Positions 41,973 to 51,479 of a stretch of 64,000 bases of DNA are shown piece by piece. Under the pieces are notes generated by a model. The model was not told the DNA's origin. It saw only the letters and a program-made list of their open reading frames with translations, and made no database searches. The stretch is from Longimicrobiales bacterium (GTDB taxonomy: Bacteria; Gemmatimonadota; Gemmatimonadetes; Longimicrobiales; Gaopeijiaceae). The stretch lies in contig JAPKBW010000004.1 of NCBI GenBank assembly GCA_028823235.1, positions 124,001 to 188,000 of the forward strand, in the 5' to 3' direction. The position numbers were made by a program, and so were the translations under genes. Every line of letters starts with the position of its first letter. Position 1 is the stretch's first letter.

Positions 41973-43022
41973 TCAGGCCATCGTCGGGTCAGGAGACACG
42001 GCACGGGTCCACGGCCGGGTCGCATCAAGATTTGAGTACACGGACTCCACGGCGTCCGGGCCAGCAGGAAGTGATTCCCCAATCGCCTGCTCGGAGGCCA
42101 CGTGACAACGCTCGAATTCGTCACTCTCGATCGTAGCCAGTTCTTCTTCGGTAGCCCACTCGTTCTCGAGCATACGCCCCCGGAACCCGTCGATCGGATC
42201 CTTCGCTTCCCACTCAGCGATCGCCGCAGGATCCCCATATTCCTGAAGATCGTGCTGGGCATCGCCTCCCCGACGGAAGTACCGCAACTCCACCATGCAC
42301 ACTCCGTCACCGGCCCGCGCGAGCGCAGCCGCCCTCCGAACCGCGTCAAACACAGCGAGGACATCGGTGCCGTCAACCGACTCAGCCCCGATTCCATAGC
42401 CCGGGCCCTTCTCCGTGAAGCTTTCCACCCGCGTATTCTTGTGCGTCGACGTCGAGAAAGTCCACTGGTTGTTCTCGACGACGAGAATCATAGGGCACCG
42501 TTGCACGGCCGCGAAGTTGAGTCCTTCGTGCCAGGCACCCGTCGAGGACGCGCCATCGCCGTCGAACACCATTCCGACTCGATCCTGGCCCCGGAGTCGG
42601 AATGACAACGTGATGCCGGCCATCACCTCGATCATCGTGCCAAGCGGAGAGACAGGGCCGACAAAGCCTTTCTGGAAATCGAACCAGTGGACGTTGGCCT
42701 CACGCCCCTTCGTCGGGCCGGTGCCGCGGGCCAAGTACTGACGGAAAAAATCGAGGACCTCGCCTCCGAACAGAAACAGAGCCCCCGCAGCGCGGACCGT
42801 GGGGGCAAGGAAGTCCCCGGTTCCGTCGTTCGTCCGTCGAAGAGCAAATGCCGCCCCAACGGCGCCGGCTTCCTGTCCGAGTGACCGGTAAAGCTCACCC
42901 GTCAGGTGGCCTCGTTCCTGGAGGACCTCGAGGCGCTCTTCCGCGGCGCGCGTGAGGCAAAGAGCTCGGTAGAGCTCATGAAGCTCCTTCCGGCCCAGCC
43001 CATGGGCATCTCGGTCCATCAT
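41973..43022 (-). CDS. 2-oxoacid dehydrogenase E1 component, alpha subunit
   Basis: A 349-residue TPP-dependent subunit; of two neighbouring ATGs I take 43022. The TPP motif is GDGASSTGAWHEGLNF...ENN (near residues 165-195), with the phosphorylatable-type loop FSTSTHKNTRVESF after it. REANVHWFD and VSPLGTMIEVMAGI are also typical. It opens the E1alpha-E1beta-E2 operon. Upstream lies the terminator of secG. Confidence 0.94.
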   Translation of the reverse strand: MMDRDAHGLGRKELHELYRALCLTRAAEERLEVLQERGHLTGELYRSLGQEAGAVGAAFALRRTNDGTGDFLAPTVRAAGALFLFGGEVLDFFRQYLARGTGPTKGREANVHWFDFQKGFVGPVSPLGTMIEVMAGITLSFRLRGQDRVGMVFDGDGASSTGAWHEGLNFAAVQRCPMILVVENNQWTFSTSTHKNTRVESFTEKGPGYGIGAESVDGTDVLAVFDAVRRAAALARAGDGVCMVELRYFRRGGDAQHDLQEYGDPAAIAEWEAKDPIDGFRGRMLENEWATEEELATIESDEFERCHVASEQAIGESLPAGPDAVESVYSNLDATRPWTRAVSPDPTMA

Positions 43023-43052
43023 GACCGGCCCCGGCAACTCCCGGATACGCAA

Positions 43053-43078
43053 ACGGCGGACCTCCAGAGGTCCGCCGT
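43053..43078 (-). terminator. Rho-independent terminator after secG
   Basis: ACGGCGGACCT and AGGTCCGCCGT form a perfect 11-bp stem with a CCAG loop, about 45 bases beyond the secG stop. On the minus strand it is followed by a short TTGCG tail. It also separates secG from the E1alpha gene. Confidence 0.55.
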
Positions 43079-43121
43079 GTCGCGGTTCGGGTCGCGTAAC
43101 CCGCTAACGCGGCTCAAGAGG

Positions 43122-43496
43122 TCAGTTGCCCTCGTTCCTGGCGTTGCCGTCCGTGTTGCCGTCTCCGACCGCAGTCGGCTGCTCAGCAACACCCGGCAGA
43201 ACTGGGACCGGTGCGGTAGCCGCAGGTGCGTTGACCTGAATCACCGACTCAGGCGCACGAGCGCGAGAGGACAGAATAGACAAGACCAGCGCCAGGGACA
43301 TGAAGATCGCCCCGGCCGTCCACGTTGCCCGAGTGAGCACCGTGGTCGCCTGACGACCGCCTAGAACGCCATCGGCCATGGTTCCGCCGCTGCCGCCAAC
43401 CGCTGCGAGTCCGCCACCTTTGCCTGCCTGCAGCAAGATCACGGTCGCGAGAAAGAGTCCGTCGAGTACCAGGGCGGCCAGTAAAAATCCGTACAT
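43122..43496 (-). CDS. secG: Preprotein translocase subunit SecG
   Basis: SecG is the small accessory subunit of the SecYEG channel. The 124-residue protein has two membrane helices (LLAALVLDGLFLATVILLQ and TWTAGAIFMSLALVLSIL) linked by the characteristic GKGGGLAAVGGSGG...FLGGR-type loop (ADGVLGGRQATTVLTRAT). The C-terminal ~45 residues are a Pro/Ala/Asn-rich tail. Its place after pgk-tpiA is a common arrangement in many bacteria. Confidence 0.94.
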   Translation of the reverse strand: MYGFLLAALVLDGLFLATVILLQAGKGGGLAAVGGSGGTMADGVLGGRQATTVLTRATWTAGAIFMSLALVLSILSSRARAPESVIQVNAPAATAPVPVLPGVAEQPTAVGDGNTDGNARNEGN

Positions 43497-43576
43497 CGTA
43501 ATGCTTCTTCCGTCGAAGTATGTAACTAAACGTCTGAGAAGCCGTTGGGGGTGTCAACGGGGCCAAAGCGCCTTCA

Positions 43577-44323
43577 CTAAGGCCTTGCCGAGGCGATTCC
43601 AGCGAATGAGCCGGGATCCAGACTCCCCCCTCCCACCAGCACTCCATCTACGTCAGGGGCCGCCAGCAGTTCCGACGCATTTTCCGGCTTCACCGACCCA
43701 CCGTATAACAACGGTACGGCGACACCGTCGGCAATGCCGAGGGCCCCTTCGAGCCGCCTCCGCAACGTCCCGTGCGCCTCACTGGCGTCTTCCGGTGTCG
43801 CAGTCTCGCCAGTACCAATGGCCCAGACCGGCTCATAAGCGATGAGAAACCGCTCCCCGCCTGTGGAAAGTGCCGGGAGAGCGACGTCCAGCTGGCGGAG
43901 GATCACCTCTGACACCCTCCCGGCCTGACGTTCCTGGAGTGTCTCCCCCACGCAAAGAACAGGCACCAAGCCATGCCGTCGGGCGGCCTCGACCTTCCGT
44001 GCCGTCTGCTGATCGGTCTCTCCAAAGACGTGACGACGTTCAGAATGTCCGATCAGGGCAAATGTGGCACCGGCAGCCCGGGCCATTCCCGCGGACGTTT
44101 CACCAGTGTATGCGCCCCCATCTTCCCAGTGAATGTTCTGGACACCGATCTGCACCCGAGGGTCTCGGAGCGACGCCTGAACCGCAGCCCGCAGGGACAC
44201 CGATGGAGGGAAGATCAGCAGTTCCTGCGTCGCGGGAATCGCGGCTACATCGAACGAGTCAAAGAACCCCGGGACATCATCGGGGCCCATGTGCATCTTC
44301 CAGTTACCAGCAATCACGGCCAT
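43577..44323 (-). CDS. tpiA: Triose-phosphate isomerase
   Basis: TpiA interconverts dihydroxyacetone phosphate and glyceraldehyde-3-phosphate. ATG 44323, with GAGGCGAG upstream, gives 248 residues; the longer frame overlaps pgk. The catalytic residues are Lys9 (AGNWKM), His93 (IGHSERR) and Glu164 (AYEPVWAIGTG), with the LLYGGSVKPEN phosphate block near the end. pgk ends 37 bases upstream; secG begins 80 bases downstream. Confidence 0.97.
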   Translation of the reverse strand: MAVIAGNWKMHMGPDDVPGFFDSFDVAAIPATQELLIFPPSVSLRAAVQASLRDPRVQIGVQNIHWEDGGAYTGETSAGMARAAGATFALIGHSERRHVFGETDQQTARKVEAARRHGLVPVLCVGETLQERQAGRVSEVILRQLDVALPALSTGGERFLIAYEPVWAIGTGETATPEDASEAHGTLRRRLEGALGIADGVAVPLLYGGSVKPENASELLAAPDVDGVLVGGGSLDPGSFAGIASARP

Positions 44324-44360
44324 AGGCTCGCCTCGGATAGGCTCAGGTGGAGACTGTAAG

Positions 44361-45569
44361 TCAATTGAGATCGGTGAGAGCTTCGACTCCAGGGAGCCGA
44401 GCGCCTGCGAGCAATTCCAGCGAAGCGCCACCACCGGTTGAGACGTGCGTGAGTCGTTCAACGACACCTGCTCGGTCAGCGGCCGCGGCGGAATCTCCTC
44501 CACCGAGCACACCGAGAGCGCCGCCGTCACAGGCATCCGCAACCGCATGGGCTACGTCGATCGTGCCCTGAGCGAAGGCGTCTATCTCGAAAACGCCCAT
44601 GGGGCCATTCCAGACGATGGACCGCGCCCCGCGGATCATGTCGGTGAAGCGTTCCCGTGTTTCGGGGCCGACGTCGAGAATCTTGTCCCGTCCACTCACC
44701 TCGTGCCGAAGGACGGCACGCACATCCGCGTCGTTCGACAGCTCGTCGGCAACGATGCAATCCACCGGCAGGACGAGGCTTTCACCGCCTTGCTCGATGA
44801 GCTCGCGCGCCGTATCCAAGCTGTCTTCCTCTACGAGCGAGTCACCCGTGTCGAGGCCGAGCGCACGGAAGAAGGTGTTTGCCATGGCTCCACCGATCAG
44901 AAGACGATCGACACGAGGCAAAAGTGAAGAGATCACACCGATTTTAGACGATATTTTCGCACCGCCGATGATCGCAACGAACGGGCGTTCCGGAACCCTC
45001 AGCACCTCCTCGAGAAACTGGAGCTCCTGCGCCATCAGATGGCCAGCGATGGCTTCCCCACCCTTCGCCCTCATCGCGGCTGCCAGTCCGGCCGTCGACG
45101 CGTGGGCCCGATGTGCGGTGCCGAAGGCGTCGTTCACGAACAGGTCCCCGAGCTCCGCCCAGGATTCTGCCAACTCCGAATCGTTTGCGGTCTCCCCAGG
45201 AACGAAGCGTGTGTTTTCCAGCAACACGACCGAACCTTCCGGAAGGTTCGCTACCGGCGCCGAAGCCTTACCGCCGTGGGTGAACGGGATGAAGCTGACA
45301 GGGTGCCCAAGGGATTCTGCGAGGCGCCGTGCCACCGGCTCCAGAGACAATTCCGGATTGACCTGACCTTTGGGCCGGCCGAGATGGGATAGAAGCACCA
45401 CTCGGGCACCGGCGCCTGCGAGCTCAGTAAGCGTTGGCAACGAAGCCTGAATCCGCTGACCGTCGGAGATCTCGCCATCCTCGAGAGGAACGTTGAGATC
45501 TGCGCGTACGATCACTGTGCGGCCACAGAGTGCCGAAGAATCCACGTCCGATAGTGTTTTTTTAATCAC
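44361..45569 (-). CDS. pgk: Phosphoglycerate kinase
   Basis: Pgk transfers phosphate from 1,3-bisphosphoglycerate to ADP. The 402-residue protein shows VIVRADLNVPLEDG (substrate site), VVLLSHLGRPKG, NAFGTAHRAHAS-type VNDAFGTAHRAHAST and the C-terminal GGGDSAAAADRAGV nucleotide loop. It starts at GTG 45569, which overlaps the stop of the GWxTD gene as GTGA, and no ribosome site is evident, so its translation probably depends on that upstream gene. Confidence 0.97.
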   Translation of the reverse strand: MIKKTLSDVDSSALCGRTVIVRADLNVPLEDGEISDGQRIQASLPTLTELAGAGARVVLLSHLGRPKGQVNPELSLEPVARRLAESLGHPVSFIPFTHGGKASAPVANLPEGSVVLLENTRFVPGETANDSELAESWAELGDLFVNDAFGTAHRAHASTAGLAAAMRAKGGEAIAGHLMAQELQFLEEVLRVPERPFVAIIGGAKISSKIGVISSLLPRVDRLLIGGAMANTFFRALGLDTGDSLVEEDSLDTARELIEQGGESLVLPVDCIVADELSNDADVRAVLRHEVSGRDKILDVGPETRERFTDMIRGARSIVWNGPMGVFEIDAFAQGTIDVAHAVADACDGGALGVLGGGDSAAAADRAGVVERLTHVSTGGGASLELLAGARLPGVEALTDLN

Positions 45570-47662
45570 TGTGGAGGAAAAATCTTCCCCAAGTCGTCAA
45601 CGTAGGCTCGCCCTTCGGGCGTCAGGTCCGTTCTCTTCGAAGAGGTCCATCGAACGAACGTGATGTCCGGCCCGCTCCCGTAGTTCCAAAACTCGGTCTG
45701 GCGGCCGGAGCCTTCATCAACGATGTGGATGCTGTTGGGCCCACCAAAACGTACCCATACCTCACCCGCATCGCCAAAGACCGTACCGAAGCGGAACCGG
45801 GCGTAGGTCGCCCGCGCCATGTGCTCGACCCACCGCTCGTTAACCTCGGTCGACGGCGCGCGGTCTTTCGTTTTCCAGAATTGGACCTCCCAAGAACGCC
45901 GCTCATCAGGGCTCACCCGGCGATACCAGCGCAGTTCGTCGCGGTCCAACAGGAAGCCGACATCAATCAGCTCGTCGGCCTCGGCATCGGACATCCGTGA
46001 CAGCGCCTCGTCGAAGTGCTCGGCAGCTTCCGCCGACCGGTCCATCCGGTGAAGAGCCAGCCCGGCAAGGAGCAACCCGCTCGCGTCTCCCTGGCTAACG
46101 CGCGAAAAGCGCAGCGCCCCGGCCAGGACATCGGACCAACGCTCCTGCGTGGCCAGCGTGAGCAACAGGTCGATGTTCGCCCCAGCGTGCCCCGGATAGG
46201 CCTCAACAGCTGCACGGAGCGACGCCATCATGAGAGATACGTTTCCCGCGCTGCCGCTGCGAAACTCCTCGAATCCAGCTTCGATGACGGACGTCCACTG
46301 CATGGGGCACAGATAGTTCCAGGCAATCATTCGATCGATAGAGGCGAATCCGTAACCTGCCGCTCCGGTGGAACGCGCCTGAAGACACTGCGCCTGCTCG
46401 AAGGCTTCCGCCCTCACCCGCCCAACGCCGTCCGACGCTAGCCAGCGATCACGGGCGATCAATGCGCGTTCGTAGTGCAACTCAGCGAGAACCCAGCTTC
46501 CGGTCTCATCCGGGGCCTGGACCGCCACCTGCAGACCGCGCTCGAACATCGAACGAGCCTCGCTGTGCAAGCCCTGTCGAGCTCGGATCCGACCGAGAGA
46601 GAGGAACCCCGCTGGAATCGAAGAGCCGTATTCGATCGAGGATTCCAGTGCATCACCCACGGCCGCCCGCCATTCGGTCGGGGTCACGCCCTCCGGCGCG
46701 GCTCCGCGCAGAACAGCTTCGGCTGGGCCATAGCGTTCTAGAACCGTCGGGTCAGCAAACACATCGGCCAGGGCCGCCGCGGCCTGGCTATGGGCCAAAG
46801 CGTCCTCTCGGGCACCCGCGCCAACGGGAGACAGGTCCGTGAAATCGAGAGGCTCACGAAGCTCCCACCAGTCTGCCTGCCCTAGGTTGGGAAGACTATA
46901 CGGATCAACGACTGGCGGTAGCACGCGGTCGACCTGCGTCGAATCCGGTTCGAAACGAACGGGAAACTGAATCCACTTTCCGACCCGGCGTCCGTCCTGG
47001 ATCGCCGGCTCGAACATGAAACGCGGCGCCACCTGCAACGCGGTGCGGTCCAGCGCGGGAACCTCGCTAGAGTGGAGTACCGACGCCTCCCCGGCCATTC
47101 CTGTCGCGTCGACCCAAAGATTCAACCAGACCGTGCCTCCAATATCTTGGCGCTGGAGATACCATGGATAGGCCTCCTGCAGCAATCGCTGTGAACGCTC
47201 ACGGTCAACCATCTCGGGCGGAATGAGGACCGGAGCCGTAACGAGGGCCGGCATCTCGGATTCCGCTGCCTCTGGCACTTCTGGCTGCGTCGGCGCTTCT
47301 TCGACTGACGCTTCGATCGGGTCGCCTTGGAGGACCACGGCCTCGACCAGTGCTTCTATCCTGACCGGATCTTCAACCTCGATCGGCGTACTATCCAGTC
47401 CGCCAATCAGACGAATAAGTGACGCGCGAGCCGAAGGCACCGCGGCTCCGCCGACAAGCAACCCAACGATCGTCGCCGCAACGAGGTGTCGACGCAGGGC
47501 TGACGGGCGTCTGCGAGCCTGCGTGGCCCACTGCTCGGCCAATTCAGCGCGAAGCTCGGGCCCGAACGACGGCCGCTCTTCATATCGGAGGCACAGCAGT
47601 TCCTCGTCCAACGCCCTCAGCTCGTCGGGCAGGCCCATGTCGTCAAAAGGTGTCTCACTCAT
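45566..47662 (-). CDS. Multidomain membrane protein: TonB C-terminal + TPR-like + GWxTD
   Basis: The 698-residue protein has an unusual layout. Residues 1-57 are cytoplasmic and helical, like the start of anti-sigma proteins. A single membrane span follows (about 58-80, LVAATIVGLLVGGAAV). An acidic Pro/Glu-rich linker leads to a TonB C-terminal-like domain at ~172-238 (GGTVWLNLWVDATG, ALDRTALQVAPRFMFEPA). Residues ~290-560 are TPR-like helices (AGFLSLGRIRARQGLHSEAR). Residues ~585-665 match the GWxTD domain (WEVQFWKTKDRAPSTEVN, GEVWVRFGGPNSI, FWNYG). A sigma-factor gene ends one base upstream of its start, so it may act as the membrane anchor or sensor for that sigma factor. Function unknown; not a classical ZAS anti-sigma since the zinc motif is absent. 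Confidence 0.82.
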   Translation of the reverse strand: MSETPFDDMGLPDELRALDEELLCLRYEERPSFGPELRAELAEQWATQARRRPSALRRHLVAATIVGLLVGGAAVPSARASLIRLIGGLDSTPIEVEDPVRIEALVEAVVLQGDPIEASVEEAPTQPEVPEAAESEMPALVTAPVLIPPEMVDRERSQRLLQEAYPWYLQRQDIGGTVWLNLWVDATGMAGEASVLHSSEVPALDRTALQVAPRFMFEPAIQDGRRVGKWIQFPVRFEPDSTQVDRVLPPVVDPYSLPNLGQADWWELREPLDFTDLSPVGAGAREDALAHSQAAAALADVFADPTVLERYGPAEAVLRGAAPEGVTPTEWRAAVGDALESSIEYGSSIPAGFLSLGRIRARQGLHSEARSMFERGLQVAVQAPDETGSWVLAELHYERALIARDRWLASDGVGRVRAEAFEQAQCLQARSTGAAGYGFASIDRMIAWNYLCPMQWTSVIEAGFEEFRSGSAGNVSLMMASLRAAVEAYPGHAGANIDLLLTLATQERWSDVLAGALRFSRVSQGDASGLLLAGLALHRMDRSAEAAEHFDEALSRMSDAEADELIDVGFLLDRDELRWYRRVSPDERRSWEVQFWKTKDRAPSTEVNERWVEHMARATYARFRFGTVFGDAGEVWVRFGGPNSIHIVDEGSGRQTEFWNYGSGPDITFVRWTSSKRTDLTPEGRAYVDDLGKIFPPQ

Positions 47663-47663
47663 G

Positions 47664-48251
47664 TCAATCTATCTCACCGGATCCTGACTCCTCCATCGAT
47701 TCCTTGAGTCTCTTCAAGGCGCGATGGAGGCGGACGGCGACCGCGTTATTACTGATATTCAGATGCTCCGCTATCTCGGCATTGTCGAGATCCGACCCAT
47801 ATCGGAGACTCAGGATCTCCTGATCGGCCTGGCGGAGGGTCCGACTAGCGTTAAGCAACCGCTGGATTCGTTCTTGCTTGATGATCCGTTCTTCGTGCGA
47901 CGGAACATCGGCTACAAGGTCCGGGATTCGGTCAAGCGACACGTGCAGAGAGCCGCGACGCTTTAAGGACCGCAGATGGTCCGAAACCGCGTTCTTCGCG
48001 ATCCGCAGCAACCAGGTACGCGGAGAGGCTCTCATCTCGTCATATCGATCAAATGATCGGAGGGCCTTCATGAACACCACCGCGGTCACGTCTTCAGCTG
48101 TCTCTCGAGTCGCGACACGGAACCGAATGTACCGGAACACCGCGCTCTGATGCTCGACATACCAAGCGCCGAAATCACCTGGCAGAGGCGCCTCCGGCAT
48201 GGGCTGGCGCTGCGCGGTCCCTGAGCGGGCTGTTTCTTGCTCGATTTGCAT
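47664..48251 (-). CDS. ECF-type RNA polymerase sigma factor
   Basis: The 195-residue protein starts at ATG 48251 (a GTG lies directly before it). Region 2 is AVFRYIRFRVATRETAEDV followed by VVFMKALRSFDRYDEMRASPRTWLLRIAKNAV; region 4 is LRQADQEILSLRYGSDLDNAEIAEHLNISNNAVAVRLHRAL with a helix-turn-helix. The next gene starts within one base of its stop and encodes the TonB/TPR/GWxTD membrane protein, a likely partner. It is flanked by gap upstream and pgk downstream. No typical ZAS anti-sigma is encoded beside it. Confidence 0.92.
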   Translation of the reverse strand: MQIEQETARSGTAQRQPMPEAPLPGDFGAWYVEHQSAVFRYIRFRVATRETAEDVTAVVFMKALRSFDRYDEMRASPRTWLLRIAKNAVSDHLRSLKRRGSLHVSLDRIPDLVADVPSHEERIIKQERIQRLLNASRTLRQADQEILSLRYGSDLDNAEIAEHLNISNNAVAVRLHRALKRLKESMEESGSGEID

Positions 48252-48368
48252 CACCCTGTACTACGCATCTGGCACCCCGGTGTTACAGGCGCGTCACGTG
48301 CTCTTGAAGTCGCCAAATACCAGTAATGCCGGGCACGCTCGTCGACCGCACCCGGCACACTGATCAGC

Positions 48369-49433
<1,065 letters not shown>

Positions 49434-49463
49434 TCATAACAATTCCGGCACCGGTGTGGTCGC

Positions 49464-50131
49464 TCAGGCCGCTCGACGTCCGCCATTCCTGGCCATCAGC
49501 CTCGGGAGTGTCGCGACAACGGCGTGAGCAGCCCCTTCGGCGCGAAGAACTGCCGACACCTCTCCGGCCGTCGCCCCCCGTCAGTACATCATCGACAAAG
49601 AATACCGTCAACCCATTCAGCGCACTCCTAGCCCCCGGGCCAAGTCTCGCGGCGCTGTTCCGAGGTAAGTGCCGTCTGGGACGAAGCGCCTAAGGCTCGC
49701 CCCACCACGTCACGGACGGGGAGATGCAAAACGGCACCGACACTTTCGGCGAGCGATGCGGCCTGAGAGGTTTCATCCCGAAGGCACTTGGCGATCTCAC
49801 GCCCCATGAATCCTGCCAGTTCCTGCCATCCATCGTACTTGAGTGCATGCACGAGATGGTCGGCCGGGTGTGTGAGAATGGCTGAGTATCGGGCCACGGC
49901 GATGGTATCGGGCCACTCTCGGCACTCGAGACAGTCGTCCTAGACAGTGCGGCCGGTTCCCGTCAGATGATGAGAATGCCAACACCTCAGCCAGGTCGCC
50001 CGCGGGAGCCGACCGCGGCACATGACACAAACGAATTCGGCATCAGCCGCAGAAATCCACTCGCCACACGCAACGCACCCCCTTGGCACCAGGAACGTCA
50101 GAATCTCCCGAATGAGTCGGGAAAGCGTCAT
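49464..50131 (-). pseudogene. comF: comF (phosphoribosyltransferase-like competence protein), broken
   Basis: Starting at ATG 50131, in ATGA overlap with aroE, the frame encodes the ComF zinc finger (PRGCVACGEW, CVMCRGRLP) but meets TAG at 49940-49942 where homologues continue. The same frame then resumes with CLECREWP, ARYSAILTHPADHLVHALKYDGW and LPVRDVVGRALG, typical ComF. A shift at a C5 run near 49632-49636 and another at a C6 run at 49574-49579 are needed to read NGLTVFFVDDVLTG and then ATAGEVSAVLRAEGAA to a TGA at 49464. The repaired length (about 222 residues) is normal. One nonsense and two homopolymer frameshifts argue for a pseudogene, though assembly errors could explain the shifts. 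Confidence 0.85.
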
Positions 50132-50967
50132 GCCTCCTGGTGAGCCTGGACTGCATCGCGCATCGCGTCGACGGGGGCGGCATGTCCCCACCACCGCTCG
50201 AACGAAGCGGCTCCCTGCTGAACTAGTATCTCGAGACCGTCTGTCGAACGGACACCCGCCGCTTCGGCGGACTGGACGAAGGCGGTCGTATGTCGTCCGT
50301 AGACCATGTCCATAGCAGCGCCGGCCCGATGCAGCATATCCAGATCCAGAGGAGTCACGTCTTCCGGATCAAGCCCGAGGCGGGTGGCGTTCACGATCAG
50401 ATCGAAGCTCTCGCCCTCCAGCTCTCGGAAGATCGGGACGACGCGGGTCCGCTCCCCGCCAAGGCGCCTCGCCACCGCTCGGGCCCGGTCCTGTGTCCGA
50501 TTGTACAGGAGGACCTCATCAGCTCCCTCTTCGAGGAGGCCGTGAAGCGCCGCTCGAGCCGCACCGCCGCCACCCAGCAACAGGACCCGTAGCCCCTTCG
50601 CATTGCCACCGATGAAGATCCGCAAGGCCTGCTGGAAACCATCGACGTCCGTGTTATCACCATGCAGCTTGCCGTGCTCATCACCCCAGAATGTGTTGCA
50701 CGCCCCAGTTCGACGGACCGCCTCGCTCCGCACATCCAGTATGCTTGCGGCTTTTTCCTTGTGGGGCAGCGTCACGTTGCCGCCCCCGCCCGCTCGGGCC
50801 AGGCCCTTCATGAATCCGTCGAGATCATCGGCAGCGCACCGGACTGCGACATAGACCCCGTCCACACCCGCCTCGCGAAACGCAGCGTTCTGAATCTCCG
50901 GAGAAATGGAGTGCCCGACAGGATCTCCAAGCAGTGCGATGGTCCTGGTAGCTGCGGTTACGGTCAT
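50128..50967 (-). CDS. aroE: Shikimate dehydrogenase
   Basis: AroE reduces 3-dehydroshikimate with NADPH in aromatic amino acid synthesis. The 279-residue protein has the substrate block LGDPVGHSISPEIQN, GGNVTLPHKEKA with catalytic Lys, GDNTDVDGF with Asp, and the nucleotide loop LLLGGGGAARAA followed by YNRTQDRA, whose Asn-Arg-Thr suits NADP. It overlaps the upstream phosphatase and the downstream comF relic by four bases each. Confidence 0.96.
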   Translation of the reverse strand: MTVTAATRTIALLGDPVGHSISPEIQNAAFREAGVDGVYVAVRCAADDLDGFMKGLARAGGGGNVTLPHKEKAASILDVRSEAVRRTGACNTFWGDEHGKLHGDNTDVDGFQQALRIFIGGNAKGLRVLLLGGGGAARAALHGLLEEGADEVLLYNRTQDRARAVARRLGGERTRVVPIFRELEGESFDLIVNATRLGLDPEDVTPLDLDMLHRAGAAMDMVYGRHTTAFVQSAEAAGVRSTDGLEILVQQGAASFERWWGHAAPVDAMRDAVQAHQEA

Positions 50968-51479
50968 GGCTTTATCACCATTTCAAGTCTCGCGAAGGAG
51001 CGGGCAATCAGGTCGTCGAGAACTTCGAAGGTTTCAGCATACTCTTCGTCCGGGCCACCGATCGGATCGGGCACACCCTGACTCAGATCGTCCTCCTCGC
51101 CGGACGCGGCGAATGACGTGATGATCGCAGCTTGGTCACCCGCACCAAGCTCCATTACACGCATGAGGTGACTCGCCGACATGGTAAGGATAAGGTCGGC
51201 ATCCTCGGCTACCGCTCGCGTCAGCTGAGTTGCCGAGTGGCTCGATAGATTGAGGCCGCGCGCAGCCGCAACGCGCAGAGATCCACCCGAAGCCGGGCTC
51301 CCTCCGAGTGCTGCGACTCCCGCTGAGGCGACCTCGACCTGATTCCATCCTCGCTCCTCGAGCTGCCGCTGTGCGATAACCTCCGCCAGGGGCGATCTGC
51401 ACGTATTGCCGGTGCAGACAAACAGCACACGGAACGGACCCACGCTGGGCGTGCTTTCCTCAGTTGGATGACTGTCCAT
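50964..51479 (-). CDS. Low-molecular-weight protein-tyrosine-phosphatase family protein
   Basis: I start at ATG 51479 (171 residues), preceded by GGAG. The P-loop CTGNTCRS (C-x5-R) lies near residue 22-29 and the acid loop is PDPIGGPDEEY, with the DP pair carrying the catalytic Asp. The fold also covers arsenate reductases; the Asp-Pro and tyrosine (EEYAETF) favour phosphatase activity, often toward arginine- or tyrosine-phosphate in YwlE-type members. Homologues are frequently found beside the threonylcarbamoyl-AMP synthase, as here. Confidence 0.9.
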   Translation of the reverse strand: MDSHPTEESTPSVGPFRVLFVCTGNTCRSPLAEVIAQRQLEERGWNQVEVASAGVAALGGSPASGGSLRVAAARGLNLSSHSATQLTRAVAEDADLILTMSASHLMRVMELGAGDQAAIITSFAASGEEDDLSQGVPDPIGGPDEEYAETFEVLDDLIARSFARLEMVIKP

